Shown piece after piece: positions 14,654 to 22,733 of a DNA stretch of 29,676 nt (positions are counted from its first letter, which is position 1; the number at the start of each line of letters is the position of its first letter). The position numbers were made by a program, and so were the translations under genes. The notes under the pieces are model-generated. The model was not told the DNA's origin, searched no databases, and saw only the letters and a program-made list of their open reading frames with translations. The stretch comes from a virus: positions 1 through 29,676 of IMG/VR virus record IMGVR_UViG_3300009551_000102, one strand, 5' to 3'.

Positions 14654-15228
14654 TACAACTCCTTATCATGATGTCCTCTAACATCACGAACACTTAGAAT
14701 CTTATTCACTTCTTCCCATGACCAAAGAGTCATATCCCCAGCTGGTCTTGAATCAACACCAACGTCCATGCAACGACCTGGAATATTTGGATGTTCAATC
14801 TCTCCAAATCGAGAATGAATATGACCATAACAATGATATGCTCCTTTATGCATATCCTTCCATTCATATGTAGGATAATGGTGGAGAACTACTTTCTTAT
14901 TCTCCACATAAATTTCTCTCCATTCAGCCGTAGCAACAAACTTGTTACGTAGAGTTGAATTAGAACGAATTACTTTATCATGATTCCCAAAAACCAAGAA
15001 TTTTTGCCCTGGTAGTTGATCTATGATTCTATTTGCCTTTTCTGCATCACAAAAGAAAACATCTCCTAACAAATAAACCAAATCATCTTGTTGAACTTGT
15101 TCCTGCCAACGACGAATCATCAATGCATTCATTTGATCCACATTTTCACCTTGACGTGTTTGTGGACAGAATTTCTTGATGTTCTTGTGGCCGAAATGAT
15201 TATCGGATGTAAAAAATACTTTAGACAT
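14653..15228 (-). CDS. Calcineurin-like metallophosphoesterase
   Basis: 191 residues from ATG 15228; the GTG at 15252 adds eight residues and has no clear ribosome site. Metal motifs in order: D9-x-H11 in SDNHFGH, GDVF, GNHD, a HHYP His, and GHIHSR. The gene is like small phage and bacterial phosphoesterases (YfcE-related). Substrate unknown; cyclic nucleotides, nucleic-acid ends and small phosphoesters are all known for the fold. Overlaps the phosphatase start by one base. Confidence 0.82.
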   Translation of the reverse strand: MSKVFFTSDNHFGHKNIKKFCPQTRQGENVDQMNALMIRRWQEQVQQDDLVYLLGDVFFCDAEKANRIIDQLPGQKFLVFGNHDKVIRSNSTLRNKFVATAEWREIYVENKKVVLHHYPTYEWKDMHKGAYHCYGHIHSRFGEIEHPNIPGRCMDVGVDSRPAGDMTLWSWEEVNKILSVRDVRGHHDKEL

Positions 15229-15266
15229 GTTTGTATTGTAATTGAAAATCACTTCAAAGTAAACTG

Positions 15267-15929
15267 TTATTTATTGATTAATCCCATAAACATGTCTGGA
15301 TAATTCAAGAGATAGGGTAACAACCACATAGAACCTTGTTGAGGATTAACGGCAAATGTTTTTGGTTGAGCATTGACAATTTCTTCATTATCATATGGTT
15401 GCCTGTTAGCAGGAATCCACATTCTAGTTCTTTGAGTAATCAAATAACCATTAATATATGCCCAAGCTTCTTGTGTGGTTCTTTCGATACTAATCCAACG
15501 ATGAAGTCCATACTTAATCATCATTCTAATTTTACGAACTTCAGCATCTTTCTCTAATTCAAACAATGTTTCGAAGATGTAATTCTTAAATGGTACATCT
15601 AAAATTTTACCTTCAATCCATTCTTCTGCTAGAAGAGAAACATCTTGACCATTTGGAAAACAATTTCTCCAAACCTTACAATCTTCTATCCATTGTTCTG
15701 CATGTGCTTTTTCATGTAATAGATTTACAATCCATTCTTCTTTAGATCTATCTTTCAAAGAAATTTTGATAATTGGTTTTGGGGAATGGCAGAAATAAGC
15801 AGAAGACTCAGAACTCTTGTCACCATCAAGATATCTATGTTTCTTGTCTAGAATTAGACGAATATGATTTACCTTACAGAAAGTTCTGATATCCTCTAAA
15901 ATATAATCACAAACTTTCTGAAATGACAT
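15267..15929 (-). CDS. HExxH zincin-like phage protein
   Basis: 220 residues. LLHEKAHAEQW contains HExxH, and a Glu-rich helix further on (FELEKDAEVRKI) could give the third zinc ligand, as in zincin proteases. No transmembrane segment. AGGA seven bases before the ATG. Protease activity is inferred only from the motif. Confidence 0.6.
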   Translation of the reverse strand: MSFQKVCDYILEDIRTFCKVNHIRLILDKKHRYLDGDKSSESSAYFCHSPKPIIKISLKDRSKEEWIVNLLHEKAHAEQWIEDCKVWRNCFPNGQDVSLLAEEWIEGKILDVPFKNYIFETLFELEKDAEVRKIRMMIKYGLHRWISIERTTQEAWAYINGYLITQRTRMWIPANRQPYDNEEIVNAQPKTFAVNPQQGSMWLLPYLLNYPDMFMGLINK

Positions 15930-15933
15930 AAAA

Positions 15934-16800
15934 TCATCCTACTAAGAAATTACGAATAAAATCTAGTCTAGATTGCTCATCTAAACTCACAAACTTTTCT
16001 TTGTTTAGAGCCAAATGATCTATCAAAGGATAGTATTCCTCATCAAGAGTTTGTTTCAAAGATGAAGGATTAGATATCAAAGTTGCTAATTTGTCCATAT
16101 TCTTACGAGCGAAGAATTTACTTGTTAAGTAATATGGAGATTTGATCTTAAGAGTTGTTCTCTTCCCATAGACAACAAATCCTTCATGTTTTACAATCTT
16201 AGACTTAGCAACAACTTCTGAAAATCTTCCTCTAAAGAATTCTGGACGTAGAAGATTCAATTCTTCAGCAACACCATCCAAATAGTATTCACTGAACATT
16301 TGACCAGTTCTATTGTCTCGCAATCCTATCAAATACGCACCAGGTTCCTCTGGAATGATGTGAGGATCTAAAGGATCGCAAATTTCAAACATGTAAGTAT
16401 GATCAGGAATCGTTCTAACATCCTGAATATACTTTGATGCTAACTTAACGAAGTCAGAATCCAAAGAACCTGTTGTAGAAACTAAGTTCTTACCTTGATA
16501 TTGTGTTACACATCCTAAGAATCCATTTACCTTTCTAGTAGCAATCACTTCTTCATCTCTTGGAATATCTGTTCCATTTTCATGATGATTGAAAATCTTA
16601 GTGAAAGGATGTACAACTATGTTCCAATTTTTATCAACCACCATTCCACGAGTTTCCATCAATTCTTCTGTCCAAAGATTATCAAAGAAAACTTTCTTTT
16701 TATATTTCAAAACGAAAAGACCAGGATATGTTATAGACTCTCTACGAGAAACCAATCCTGGATTCTTCTCCACAAACTCACGGATATTTCTAATGTTCAT
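15934..16800 (-). CDS. RNA ligase, T4 Rnl1-like
   Basis: 288 residues from ATG 16800, which overlaps the kinase stop as ATGA. Nucleotidyltransferase motifs: K90-VNG (motif I, adenylated Lys), RGMVVD upstream as in Rnl1, TYMFEIC (motif III), HEGFVVY (motif IV) and LKIKSPYY (motif V). Rnl1 (374 residues) seals 5'-phosphate to 3'-hydroxyl RNA ends, above all tRNA cut by host anticodon nucleases. The adjacent P-loop kinase would provide the 5' phosphate. Confidence 0.83.
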   Translation of the reverse strand: MNIRNIREFVEKNPGLVSRRESITYPGLFVLKYKKKVFFDNLWTEELMETRGMVVDKNWNIVVHPFTKIFNHHENGTDIPRDEEVIATRKVNGFLGCVTQYQGKNLVSTTGSLDSDFVKLASKYIQDVRTIPDHTYMFEICDPLDPHIIPEEPGAYLIGLRDNRTGQMFSEYYLDGVAEELNLLRPEFFRGRFSEVVAKSKIVKHEGFVVYGKRTTLKIKSPYYLTSKFFARKNMDKLATLISNPSSLKQTLDEEYYPLIDHLALNKEKFVSLDEQSRLDFIRNFLVG

Positions 16801-17255
16801 ACGCAAACAACTTTTTCAAAATCTTCAGAAGATTGTAAGTATATCTCATTAGTAAAAGAACCATCAATCAATTTAGAATTAGGAACATATCGACTCTTCA
16901 TTTTCTTGTAAACATCATCTGGTACATCATGAATGCTTCCATATTCACCAAGACATTCAATAATAGTCACTGGAATATTCAACTTTTCTGCTGTTGTTAG
17001 ATAATCTTCTATTTCCCAAAAACGAGTAAAAGTATTAGAAACAATGACAGAATTATCATTGTACAATTCATCCATAACTTGTCGAGTGCACCATTCATGC
17101 GCAGGCATTATACGTTGTGGATCAAATTTATAGTTCCCATCAGAATCAGTAAAGAACATATCAGCTTCATAATGCTCAATATTCAATTGCTTCGCAAGCT
17201 TACGAGCAAGAGTAGATTTCCCAGATCCTGGCAACCCACGAATGATATATAACAT
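16797..17255 (-). CDS. P-loop kinase, polynucleotide-kinase type
   Basis: 152 residues. Walker A GLPGSGKST at 7-15; an acidic YEADMFF segment and RxxHEWCxxQ follow, then VIVSNTFTRFWEIEDY as in Pnkp-like and N4BP2-like kinases. It lacks the C-terminal phosphatase domain of T4 Pnkp, so 3' ends must be healed by another enzyme. With the ligase it makes a two-gene RNA repair unit, overlapping by four bases. Confidence 0.78.
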   Translation of the reverse strand: MLYIIRGLPGSGKSTLARKLAKQLNIEHYEADMFFTDSDGNYKFDPQRIMPAHEWCTRQVMDELYNDNSVIVSNTFTRFWEIEDYLTTAEKLNIPVTIIECLGEYGSIHDVPDDVYKKMKSRYVPNSKLIDGSFTNEIYLQSSEDFEKVVCV

Positions 17256-17257
17256 GA

Positions 17258-17614
17258 TTAATGAACTTTAGTTGATTTGGTTGAAGAAGTATTGTTTGCT
17301 AATTTAGCATCAATTCCCAATGGATCTTCTTTGATCCTCTGTAATGCTTGAGCAAGTTGATAGATTTGTTGATCTTTCAAGATAATTGTACCCTGAAATG
17401 TCTCAACAAGCTTGTTTATTTTTGCTTCCAATATAGAAGGACTTTCTGCTATACTCCTATATTCTAACAACTCATGACAATTTTGTAGAATATTAGGAGC
17501 AGATGTCCTCCATTTGATAAGCTCGTCTATCATTTCCTCTTTAGACATACTCTGCACATCTCTGCGTACATTTTCTTCTGAGAAAATTTCTTTTAAGGAT
17601 TCTTCAGAACTCAC
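17258..17614 (-). CDS. Hypothetical helical protein
   Basis: 118 residues, GTG start with GGAGG five bases upstream, overlapping the small upstream gene by GTGA. Mostly helical and charged, with a likely coiled coil at about residues 60-95. No family recognised. Confidence 0.65.
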   Translation of the reverse strand: MSSEESLKEIFSEENVRRDVQSMSKEEMIDELIKWRTSAPNILQNCHELLEYRSIAESPSILEAKINKLVETFQGTIILKDQQIYQLAQALQRIKEDPLGIDAKLANNTSSTKSTKVH

Positions 17615-17781
17615 AAGTTTCCTCCGGCTGTCCTCATCTTTATCCTAAGCATTTCCATTACTTGAGGATCTGAAATTGGTTTCGTATAACGGAGTTTCCA
17701 CTCAATATTATACTTACCATGAGTTAAAGCACTCCAAAATCCATGACCGAAACGATAAAAACCTGTTGAAAAAGTTGACAT
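17611..17781 (-). CDS. Short conserved-looking protein, 56 residues
   Basis: ATG 17781 with an AAAGGAG ribosome site six bases upstream; TGA overlaps the GTG of the next gene, which is typical of coupled genes. Residues 1-30 are aromatic-rich (TGFYRFGHGFWSAL), the rest basic. It fills an otherwise empty 200-base gap. No family recognised. Confidence 0.72.
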   Translation of the reverse strand: MSTFSTGFYRFGHGFWSALTHGKYNIEWKLRYTKPISDPQVMEMLRIKMRTAGGNL

Positions 17782-17812
17782 TATTGCTCCTTTATCTAAA
17801 GGTATGTAATAC

Positions 17813-18502
17813 TTATACGGGTTGTTCTAGAATATTTGCCCAATCACCAATTGCAGTGAAGTCATTAATCTTCACATACGGAAGACGATAATGATCTGCG
17901 CAAATAGGACCATAACCCAGTTTTAAGCTCTTAGGATCAGATAAAGGAAGAGAACAAAAGCAACAATTTCCAGTAAGCTGACCATGTAGAATGGCCATCT
18001 TCTGAGGATTTTCAGAGAAATCCTTAATCAATTGCATCAACTCATCTTTATGTTGATGTCCCAATCTCTTCAGAAAAATATCTCCAGAAGAGATATTAAT
18101 GCGACCATATGTGGAATTGTATGATCCCATTTCTACCATGTAGAGAGAAGTTTGCGATTTATCAAAACTGAAACGAACCTTCTTACCACATTTCATCATC
18201 AAAGTGATTTTAGGACGTTTCAAATGTTGACGAGCATGATTGAACATGCCCATAATTTTGGTCATGTCAATTTTCAAAGTAGAATCAACAGTTTGAAGGA
18301 CTGGAGCAGTGTTGGCTTGAGAATGATAATTATTCGTGTCAGTAATCAACTTACGAACATAGAACATTTGATTGGAGGATGGATTTTTACAAGTAGCAAG
18401 ACTACGCGCAAAATCCTGAGATTTGAAATAAACTTTACCATTTTGAAGAAGATCAAAAAGTTCTTTCTGTTCTGGAGTTGTAAAGGTCTGTGCCATTTGC
18501 AT
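17813..18502 (-). CDS. Protein with C-terminal zinc finger (DUF6011-like)
   Basis: 229 residues. GGAG lies eight bases before the ATG. The end has CCFCSLPLSDPKSLKLGYG followed by PICADHY, a four-ligand Cys/His finger like DUF6011, found in many phage and bacterial proteins. The first 170 residues are unrecognised and alpha/beta. A sigma-70-like promoter stands upstream. DNA or RNA binding is likely from the finger, but not shown. Confidence 0.65.
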   Translation of the reverse strand: MQMAQTFTTPEQKELFDLLQNGKVYFKSQDFARSLATCKNPSSNQMFYVRKLITDTNNYHSQANTAPVLQTVDSTLKIDMTKIMGMFNHARQHLKRPKITLMMKCGKKVRFSFDKSQTSLYMVEMGSYNSTYGRINISSGDIFLKRLGHQHKDELMQLIKDFSENPQKMAILHGQLTGNCCFCSLPLSDPKSLKLGYGPICADHYRLPYVKINDFTAIGDWANILEQPV

Positions 18503-18541
18503 TTGAGTGTCTCCTACCTTGTTTTAAACCGTAGATTTATT

Positions 18542-18570
18542 ATTGTATTCTACAAACAAGAAGTAAACAA
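18542..18570 (-). promoter_or_regulatory. Sigma-70-like promoter
   Basis: TTGTTT and TACAAT separated by exactly 17 bases, in the 93-base gap upstream of the zinc-finger gene. It would serve the genes from 18502 leftward. Confidence 0.5.
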
Positions 18571-18595
18571 CTAAATTTAGTCAGAATACATACAG

Positions 18596-19057
18596 TTACA
18601 AATCGCAAACAAAAATATCCACATCGGGATATCGCTTTCCGGCTTCTTCTATCTTAGATTTAACGTCCTTGTCCCAATCCAAACCACCAAGCCCGCAACC
18701 AATTTTTGGAATGTAGATTGGTAAATTTCTATTTGCTGCCATACTAACCAGGATGCGCATACAATTGTAGATAGCATCTGGGTCTGCATATCTTTTTCCA
18801 TCATATCCATAGAATTCTTGAGTAAAACAATTCACAATAATCAAATCTTCCTTAATTTTTACAAAATCTACAACACCCAATAATTCCTTGGGATTGTCTG
18901 TAGTATTACACATTTCCATGTAACTTGGATATATTTTTGGATACTTTTTCTTCAAAGCACCAGCTACCCCAGAACCCATTTTACTTTGACAATTAACACC
19001 ATGAGCAACAATTCCTTTTGTAACTTCACATAAATCTTGTTTTACATAGTTAATCAT
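18596..19057 (-). CDS. Macro-domain protein (ADP-ribose phosphatase type)
   Basis: 153 residues, all macro domain: IVAHGVNCQSKMGSGVAGALK forms the ADP-ribose-binding loop and YIPKIGCGLGGLDW the second loop. This is the Poa1/TARG1-like small type that removes ADP-ribose groups or the 1''-phosphate of ADP-ribose. It overlaps the DUF4326 gene and sits beside NAMPT and NadM, so it may process ADP-ribose made by NAD-cleaving defence enzymes, or the by-products of tRNA repair. Both are inference. Confidence 0.85.
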   Translation of the reverse strand: MINYVKQDLCEVTKGIVAHGVNCQSKMGSGVAGALKKKYPKIYPSYMEMCNTTDNPKELLGVVDFVKIKEDLIIVNCFTQEFYGYDGKRYADPDAIYNCMRILVSMAANRNLPIYIPKIGCGLGGLDWDKDVKSKIEEAGKRYPDVDIFVCDL

Positions 19058-19322
19058 TTGCTAATCTCAACAATAAATCGCCATGACAAGCTTTTGGATT
19101 GCACCAACAACCAAGAATCTTTCCTCTAAGTTCATGAAGTTGATTCATTAGATGTGGTTGTTTTAAAAGCCATTCTCCATATTTTCTTATAGCTTCATCT
19201 CTAGTAGAAACTCTAAATTCAGCTAAAGTATCTTTCTTATGACTAAATGGATTTCCCCATTTAGAAGGTCTGCCTATGTAGACATCATATGGTTCTTTCT
19301 TACAATGAACTACTTTACACAT
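19050..19322 (-). CDS. DUF4326 protein
   Basis: 90 residues with the DUF4326 pattern: VYIGRPSKWGNPF near the start and ILGCWCNPKACHGDLLLRL near the end, with a Cys/His cluster. Common in phages; function unknown in sequence terms. Start overlaps the NAMPT stop (TAATG), and its own end overlaps the macro-domain gene, so it belongs to the NAD unit. Confidence 0.85.
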   Translation of the reverse strand: MCKVVHCKKEPYDVYIGRPSKWGNPFSHKKDTLAEFRVSTRDEAIRKYGEWLLKQPHLMNQLHELRGKILGCWCNPKACHGDLLLRLAND

Positions 19323-20725
19323 TAAATGATAGAAATTTGATTAGTTAATCTTGTCTTAATTTCTTCCCAAGTCTGATTAACAAGTAATTTTCCATTTCTA
19401 TATACAGGAACCAAAATAGGTTCATATTTTGGTTCTATATTATTTTCTTGTGGTCCAGTAAAAATAACGTTCGTATGTGTATGACGATAAAGCATATTAC
19501 GACCACGCTTTGATCTCTTACCTTTATCAGTCTTTGGATCCTTATAGACATCTCTCCACAAACTATTAACTCTAATTGCAGAACATTTCATAGCAAACTT
19601 AAGAGTATCACGATTCATATGTTGTAACAATGCGCCACCCATCCCAAAGGCAACATTATCAGCGCTAAATCCTGCATAAACTAGAGCATCTAAAATTTCT
19701 TTTATGCTATTTTCATTGATACCATCACCTTGAATAATTCTGACATTATTCAATACTTTATATCCCTTTGAATTGATATTAGAACCAAATCTCTCATTCA
19801 ATAGATGAGTAATTTCTAAAACAACTTCAGCTGGATTTCCACTATCTGGACGAATAACGACCATTGCTCCAGAATCTATCACTTTTTGTTTTAATTGCTG
19901 ACCCCAAATGAAATCTACAGCATGATAGATATCATAGGAATCAGAAACAACAGCAATCAAAGCACCAGGCTTTGCATACTTATCAAGCATATTTGCATAT
20001 GCTTGAGCTTCTTCATCTCTTCCCCAAGATGTGATTGTACTGTGTTCTGCAGCAGGAATCGAAAATCCTGGCATTTCAGATGTTCTATAATATTCCCAAA
20101 CAGCCAAACATGCTGGAATATTATCTGTGCCCTGGAAATTTAACAAATGTCCCATACCACCCAATTCTGAACTTTCTAAACTGGATACACCACGAGCACC
20201 AAAATCATTCAATTTGAAAGATAACCCAGACAAATCATCTGCGGTAGCTTTTAAGAAACCTTTAATTATTGTATGTATCTTACGACTAATGGTAGCGACT
20301 GTAGTAGGATACCACACAGCTCTCAACAAAGCTGTTTCTACATAAGAAGTCAACCAGAAACATTTAGGATCTGTATTTTCAACAGTAACCAAAACATTAT
20401 TCACTGGAACAATAGTTCCTTCTAATACTGATTTGATTTCTAAAGGAAGCATTCCTTCATGTTTATCAACAATATATCTCCATCCCTCTTCATTGAAAGG
20501 AACACCATGTTTTTGACAAAAAGTTTTTGCTTCTTCTACATCTGAATAAGTTACACGTTTTGTTAAATATTCTTTAATGAAAGCCTGTAGACCAAAAAAT
20601 ACTGTTTCTGGATATTCTCCTCCACGAGATTCTATATAAGAATGTACTATTTCTGTACCAGGAGGATATTGAAGAAAATGACTTGCTTTATAAGAATCAG
20701 TATTTAAAATAATGTTACGTTTCAT
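19322..20725 (-). CDS. nampt: Nicotinamide phosphoribosyltransferase
   Basis: 467 residues, close to human NAMPT (491). The start keeps NTDSYKASHFLQYPPGTE and SYIESRGG. His228 in SIPAAEHST is the catalytic His (human His247), and Asp201 in QGTDNIPA corresponds to Asp219 that favours nicotinamide over nicotinate. SDSYDIYH, IRPDSGNP, QGDGIN and FGMGGALLQ follow as PRPP and substrate loops. It joins nicotinamide and PRPP to NMN. The downstream step is the NadM protein next door. The ribosome site GGAG is in a GGAG-ATAGA-CTCC hairpin touching the ATG. Confidence 0.95.
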   Translation of the reverse strand: MKRNIILNTDSYKASHFLQYPPGTEIVHSYIESRGGEYPETVFFGLQAFIKEYLTKRVTYSDVEEAKTFCQKHGVPFNEEGWRYIVDKHEGMLPLEIKSVLEGTIVPVNNVLVTVENTDPKCFWLTSYVETALLRAVWYPTTVATISRKIHTIIKGFLKATADDLSGLSFKLNDFGARGVSSLESSELGGMGHLLNFQGTDNIPACLAVWEYYRTSEMPGFSIPAAEHSTITSWGRDEEAQAYANMLDKYAKPGALIAVVSDSYDIYHAVDFIWGQQLKQKVIDSGAMVVIRPDSGNPAEVVLEITHLLNERFGSNINSKGYKVLNNVRIIQGDGINENSIKEILDALVYAGFSADNVAFGMGGALLQHMNRDTLKFAMKCSAIRVNSLWRDVYKDPKTDKGKRSKRGRNMLYRHTHTNVIFTGPQENNIEPKYEPILVPVYRNGKLLVNQTWEEIKTRLTNQISII

Positions 20726-20738
20726 GGAGTCTATCTCC
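20726..20738 (-). promoter_or_regulatory. Hairpin hiding the NAMPT ribosome site
   Basis: GGAG-AUAGA-CUCC directly before the ATG: a four-pair stem with its 5' arm being the Shine-Dalgarno sequence. The NadM gene has the same loop AUAGA with a different stem, so pairing is kept by compensating changes. Confidence 0.5.
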
Positions 20739-20770
20739 TTTACAATAGTTAAAGAAAGAGCTTCGTCTAT

Positions 20771-21844
20771 CTAAGCTCGGTTAATCATATATTGACCAAT
20801 TGAATGATGATCTTCGAACATTTCCTCACTCATTTCATAGAAATCAGATATTGGAACCCATTTAGCTTTATCTGCATCATCACTACCCTTCACCAAAGGT
20901 AATTCTCTAGTATTCAAAACAATCAAACCAGCATGAGTGATTGTTCTACCACGCAATGAGCGTGTTGGGGCATCGAAAACATGTGTTCCTTTCAAACCAG
21001 CTTTAAGCAGAACATGATCTACATCAATTTGTGTTTCTTCTATCAATTCTCTCAAAATTGCTGTTTCAATGGTTTCATTTTGATTCAAAAATCCACCAGG
21101 CAATGCCCAAAGTCCCTTTCCTGGATAAGATCCTCTACGGACCAATAGGATATGTCCTTTATTGATTACTACAGCATCTGCAGTAACAAAAACAGGAGGA
21201 TATTTCAAAGAAGAAAATTGCTTCTTATAATCAAGAATGAATCTATGTTCATGACACAAATCTTGATATTTTTCGAGCTTCGTATTTGCCCAATTTTCTA
21301 GATATTTTTCAACACTAGATGTCATAGCATTCTTAGGAAAGGATTGTTTTCCAAAAATCCAATTTCTGATAGACGTCCCGTCAAGTTTTGCATGATTTGA
21401 AACTTCTACAAATTTGTATCTTGGAAAAATGTTCAAATAATAGGAAGAGTTATCCTTATAATGACCAATCAAATTTACTCTTGATTTGTTAGGATCTAAT
21501 CCCAACTTATTGATCAATTCATCATTGATAGCTGCTTGAACTTCACCAATCCAACGTTGATCATTATATAGATCGTCAACAATTGGTCTAGTATTGAAAT
21601 TTGATTTTAATCCTGCATCTTTGATAGCAGTTTCAATCATGTCACTCCTTTCAATGAAAGTGAAAGGATTTTTCATATTTCTAGCTATGAAAGATGATCC
21701 AACCAAAACCAAACAATTGGATGATGTTTCTGCAGCTTTCTTGAAAAGTTTCATATGTCCATTGTGGACTGGTTGAAATCTTCCGATTACAACACTTAAA
21801 TCAGCTACAGGTGATTCTGTTACTTTGTCATGCCATTTATTCAT
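20771..21844 (-). CDS. nadM: Bifunctional NMN adenylyltransferase/Nudix hydrolase
   Basis: 357 residues. Residues 15-180: NMN adenylyltransferase with GRFQPVHNGH (HxGH at 27-30) and DGTSIRNWI late motif. Residues 215-350: Nudix hydrolase with G251-x5-E257-x7-R265-E-L-I-E-E; the Gly near the end of the box is Gln272. This fusion is the NadM-Nudix type: NMN plus ATP gives NAD, and the Nudix part usually acts on ADP-ribose. With NAMPT it completes a two-step path from nicotinamide to NAD. It ends with UAG in frame with NAMPT. Confidence 0.93.
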   Translation of the reverse strand: MNKWHDKVTESPVADLSVVIGRFQPVHNGHMKLFKKAAETSSNCLVLVGSSFIARNMKNPFTFIERSDMIETAIKDAGLKSNFNTRPIVDDLYNDQRWIGEVQAAINDELINKLGLDPNKSRVNLIGHYKDNSSYYLNIFPRYKFVEVSNHAKLDGTSIRNWIFGKQSFPKNAMTSSVEKYLENWANTKLEKYQDLCHEHRFILDYKKQFSSLKYPPVFVTADAVVINKGHILLVRRGSYPGKGLWALPGGFLNQNETIETAILRELIEETQIDVDHVLLKAGLKGTHVFDAPTRSLRGRTITHAGLIVLNTRELPLVKGSDDADKAKWVPISDFYEMSEEMFEDHHSIGQYMINRA

Positions 21845-21857
21845 GAGGTCTATCCTC
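21845..21857 (-). promoter_or_regulatory. Hairpin hiding the NadM ribosome site
   Basis: GAGG-AUAGA-CCUC directly before the ATG, the partner of the NAMPT hairpin with the same loop. It could be a target for a translational repressor or an RNase that reads GGAG/GAGG. Confidence 0.5.
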
Positions 21858-21934
21858 GTTTTAGATTTGTAAGAGAGAAGAGAACAGTCTATCCGTTCTC
21901 TATCTTCTATATAGTAAACTTGATTTTTGTAAGA

Positions 21935-22453
21935 CTATATTGTAGTTTTTATTGGGTAAATTCTATTATGTTTAAGTGTAGATCTTCTTATGTAAGGAAC
22001 TACAATTTCAATATAATTCTCTTTACGATATTCTTCACAGGCTTCATAATATTCATTGTTCTTTCTATTATATTCTTCATAAGCAACACTATATTCATCT
22101 TCCAAACGTTTTCTTTCCTCTGGAGATGTTCTATAAGTGATGAATGGACGCTGAGGATATGATACATATTTCAAATTCTTAGAATTTGAACCATAAGAAT
22201 ATGGTGAACCATCAACTTTATGCACAAGTTTCTTATGAATCATATCTTTTTCAACACAAACTTGAATTCTTTCCTTTTGATTCTCAAGCAATGGTTCTTT
22301 TCTGCGTAAACCAATGTATCTACCAATCCTCACTCCTACATTACCATAACCTTTAGTTACAATTAAAATAGGATCACCTGGTTTAATTACATGACCTAAA
22401 TCATTTGTAAAATCTACAATTTCATAAAGCTTAATTCTTGATTTTCTTGACAT
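21935..22453 (-). CDS. Hypothetical protein with SH3-like start
   Basis: 172 residues. A PGDPILIVTKGYGNVGVRIGR stretch could be a small SH3-like barrel; a long charged Tyr/Glu-rich helix follows (about 110-150). GAGG stands seven bases before the ATG. It is the first gene after the RNase P RNA. It ends in UAG in frame with NadM, open through 29 codons. No family recognised. Confidence 0.6.
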   Translation of the reverse strand: MSRKSRIKLYEIVDFTNDLGHVIKPGDPILIVTKGYGNVGVRIGRYIGLRRKEPLLENQKERIQVCVEKDMIHKKLVHKVDGSPYSYGSNSKNLKYVSYPQRPFITYRTSPEERKRLEDEYSVAYEEYNRKNNEYYEACEEYRKENYIEIVVPYIRRSTLKHNRIYPIKTTI

Positions 22454-22473
22454 TTCACATCCTCATTAAAAAT

Positions 22474-22716
22474 AAAAACATCAGTCTCATAGCCAGGATT
22501 CTGGTCCAACACTGTCATTTTTCTAACGATTTCTCGTTGTCACAATCGTGACTGCCTCAACCCGACCTCAAAGGATGGAACTTACCTCGGTCTGTTTGAG
22601 TTGCATGCTACATCAATAGTACAAACGATTTGCATCTCCTATTGGTTCCAAGCATGTCCTGAACTTACCTCTAAAGAGAAACGAGCTCTCCAGCGACAGT
22701 TCGGACTGATGTTTTT
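22474..22716 (-). ncRNA. rnpB: RNase P RNA, very small type A-like
   Basis: Read leftward. P1 is AAAAACATCAGTC with GACTGATGTTTTT (13 pairs); P2 is ACTGTC with GACAGT; P3 is a GAGAG...CTCTT hairpin. GAGGTAAGTTCAGGAC matches GAGGAAAGTCCGGGC of E. coli, and CCAGAATCCTGGCTAT matches ACAGAACCCGGCTTAT; together they make P4 with the universal bulged U. TTAGAAAAATGACAGT fits the conserved TAGATGAATGACTGT. A GNRA hairpin AACGA-GAAA-TCGTT lies where P14/P18-type hairpins are. The specificity part (about 22660-22556) is much reduced. Whole RNA about 243 bases against 377 in E. coli. It removes tRNA 5' leaders. A T-run after P1 is a likely terminator. Confidence 0.88.
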
Positions 22717-22733
22717 AAAAAGGGGCAGAAGTC

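Noticed and set aside
22474-22716. Group I intron or 6S RNA as explanation of the structured gap
   Set aside because: No intron core strands are seen, and the two P4 strands with AGAA before the second match RNase P much better.
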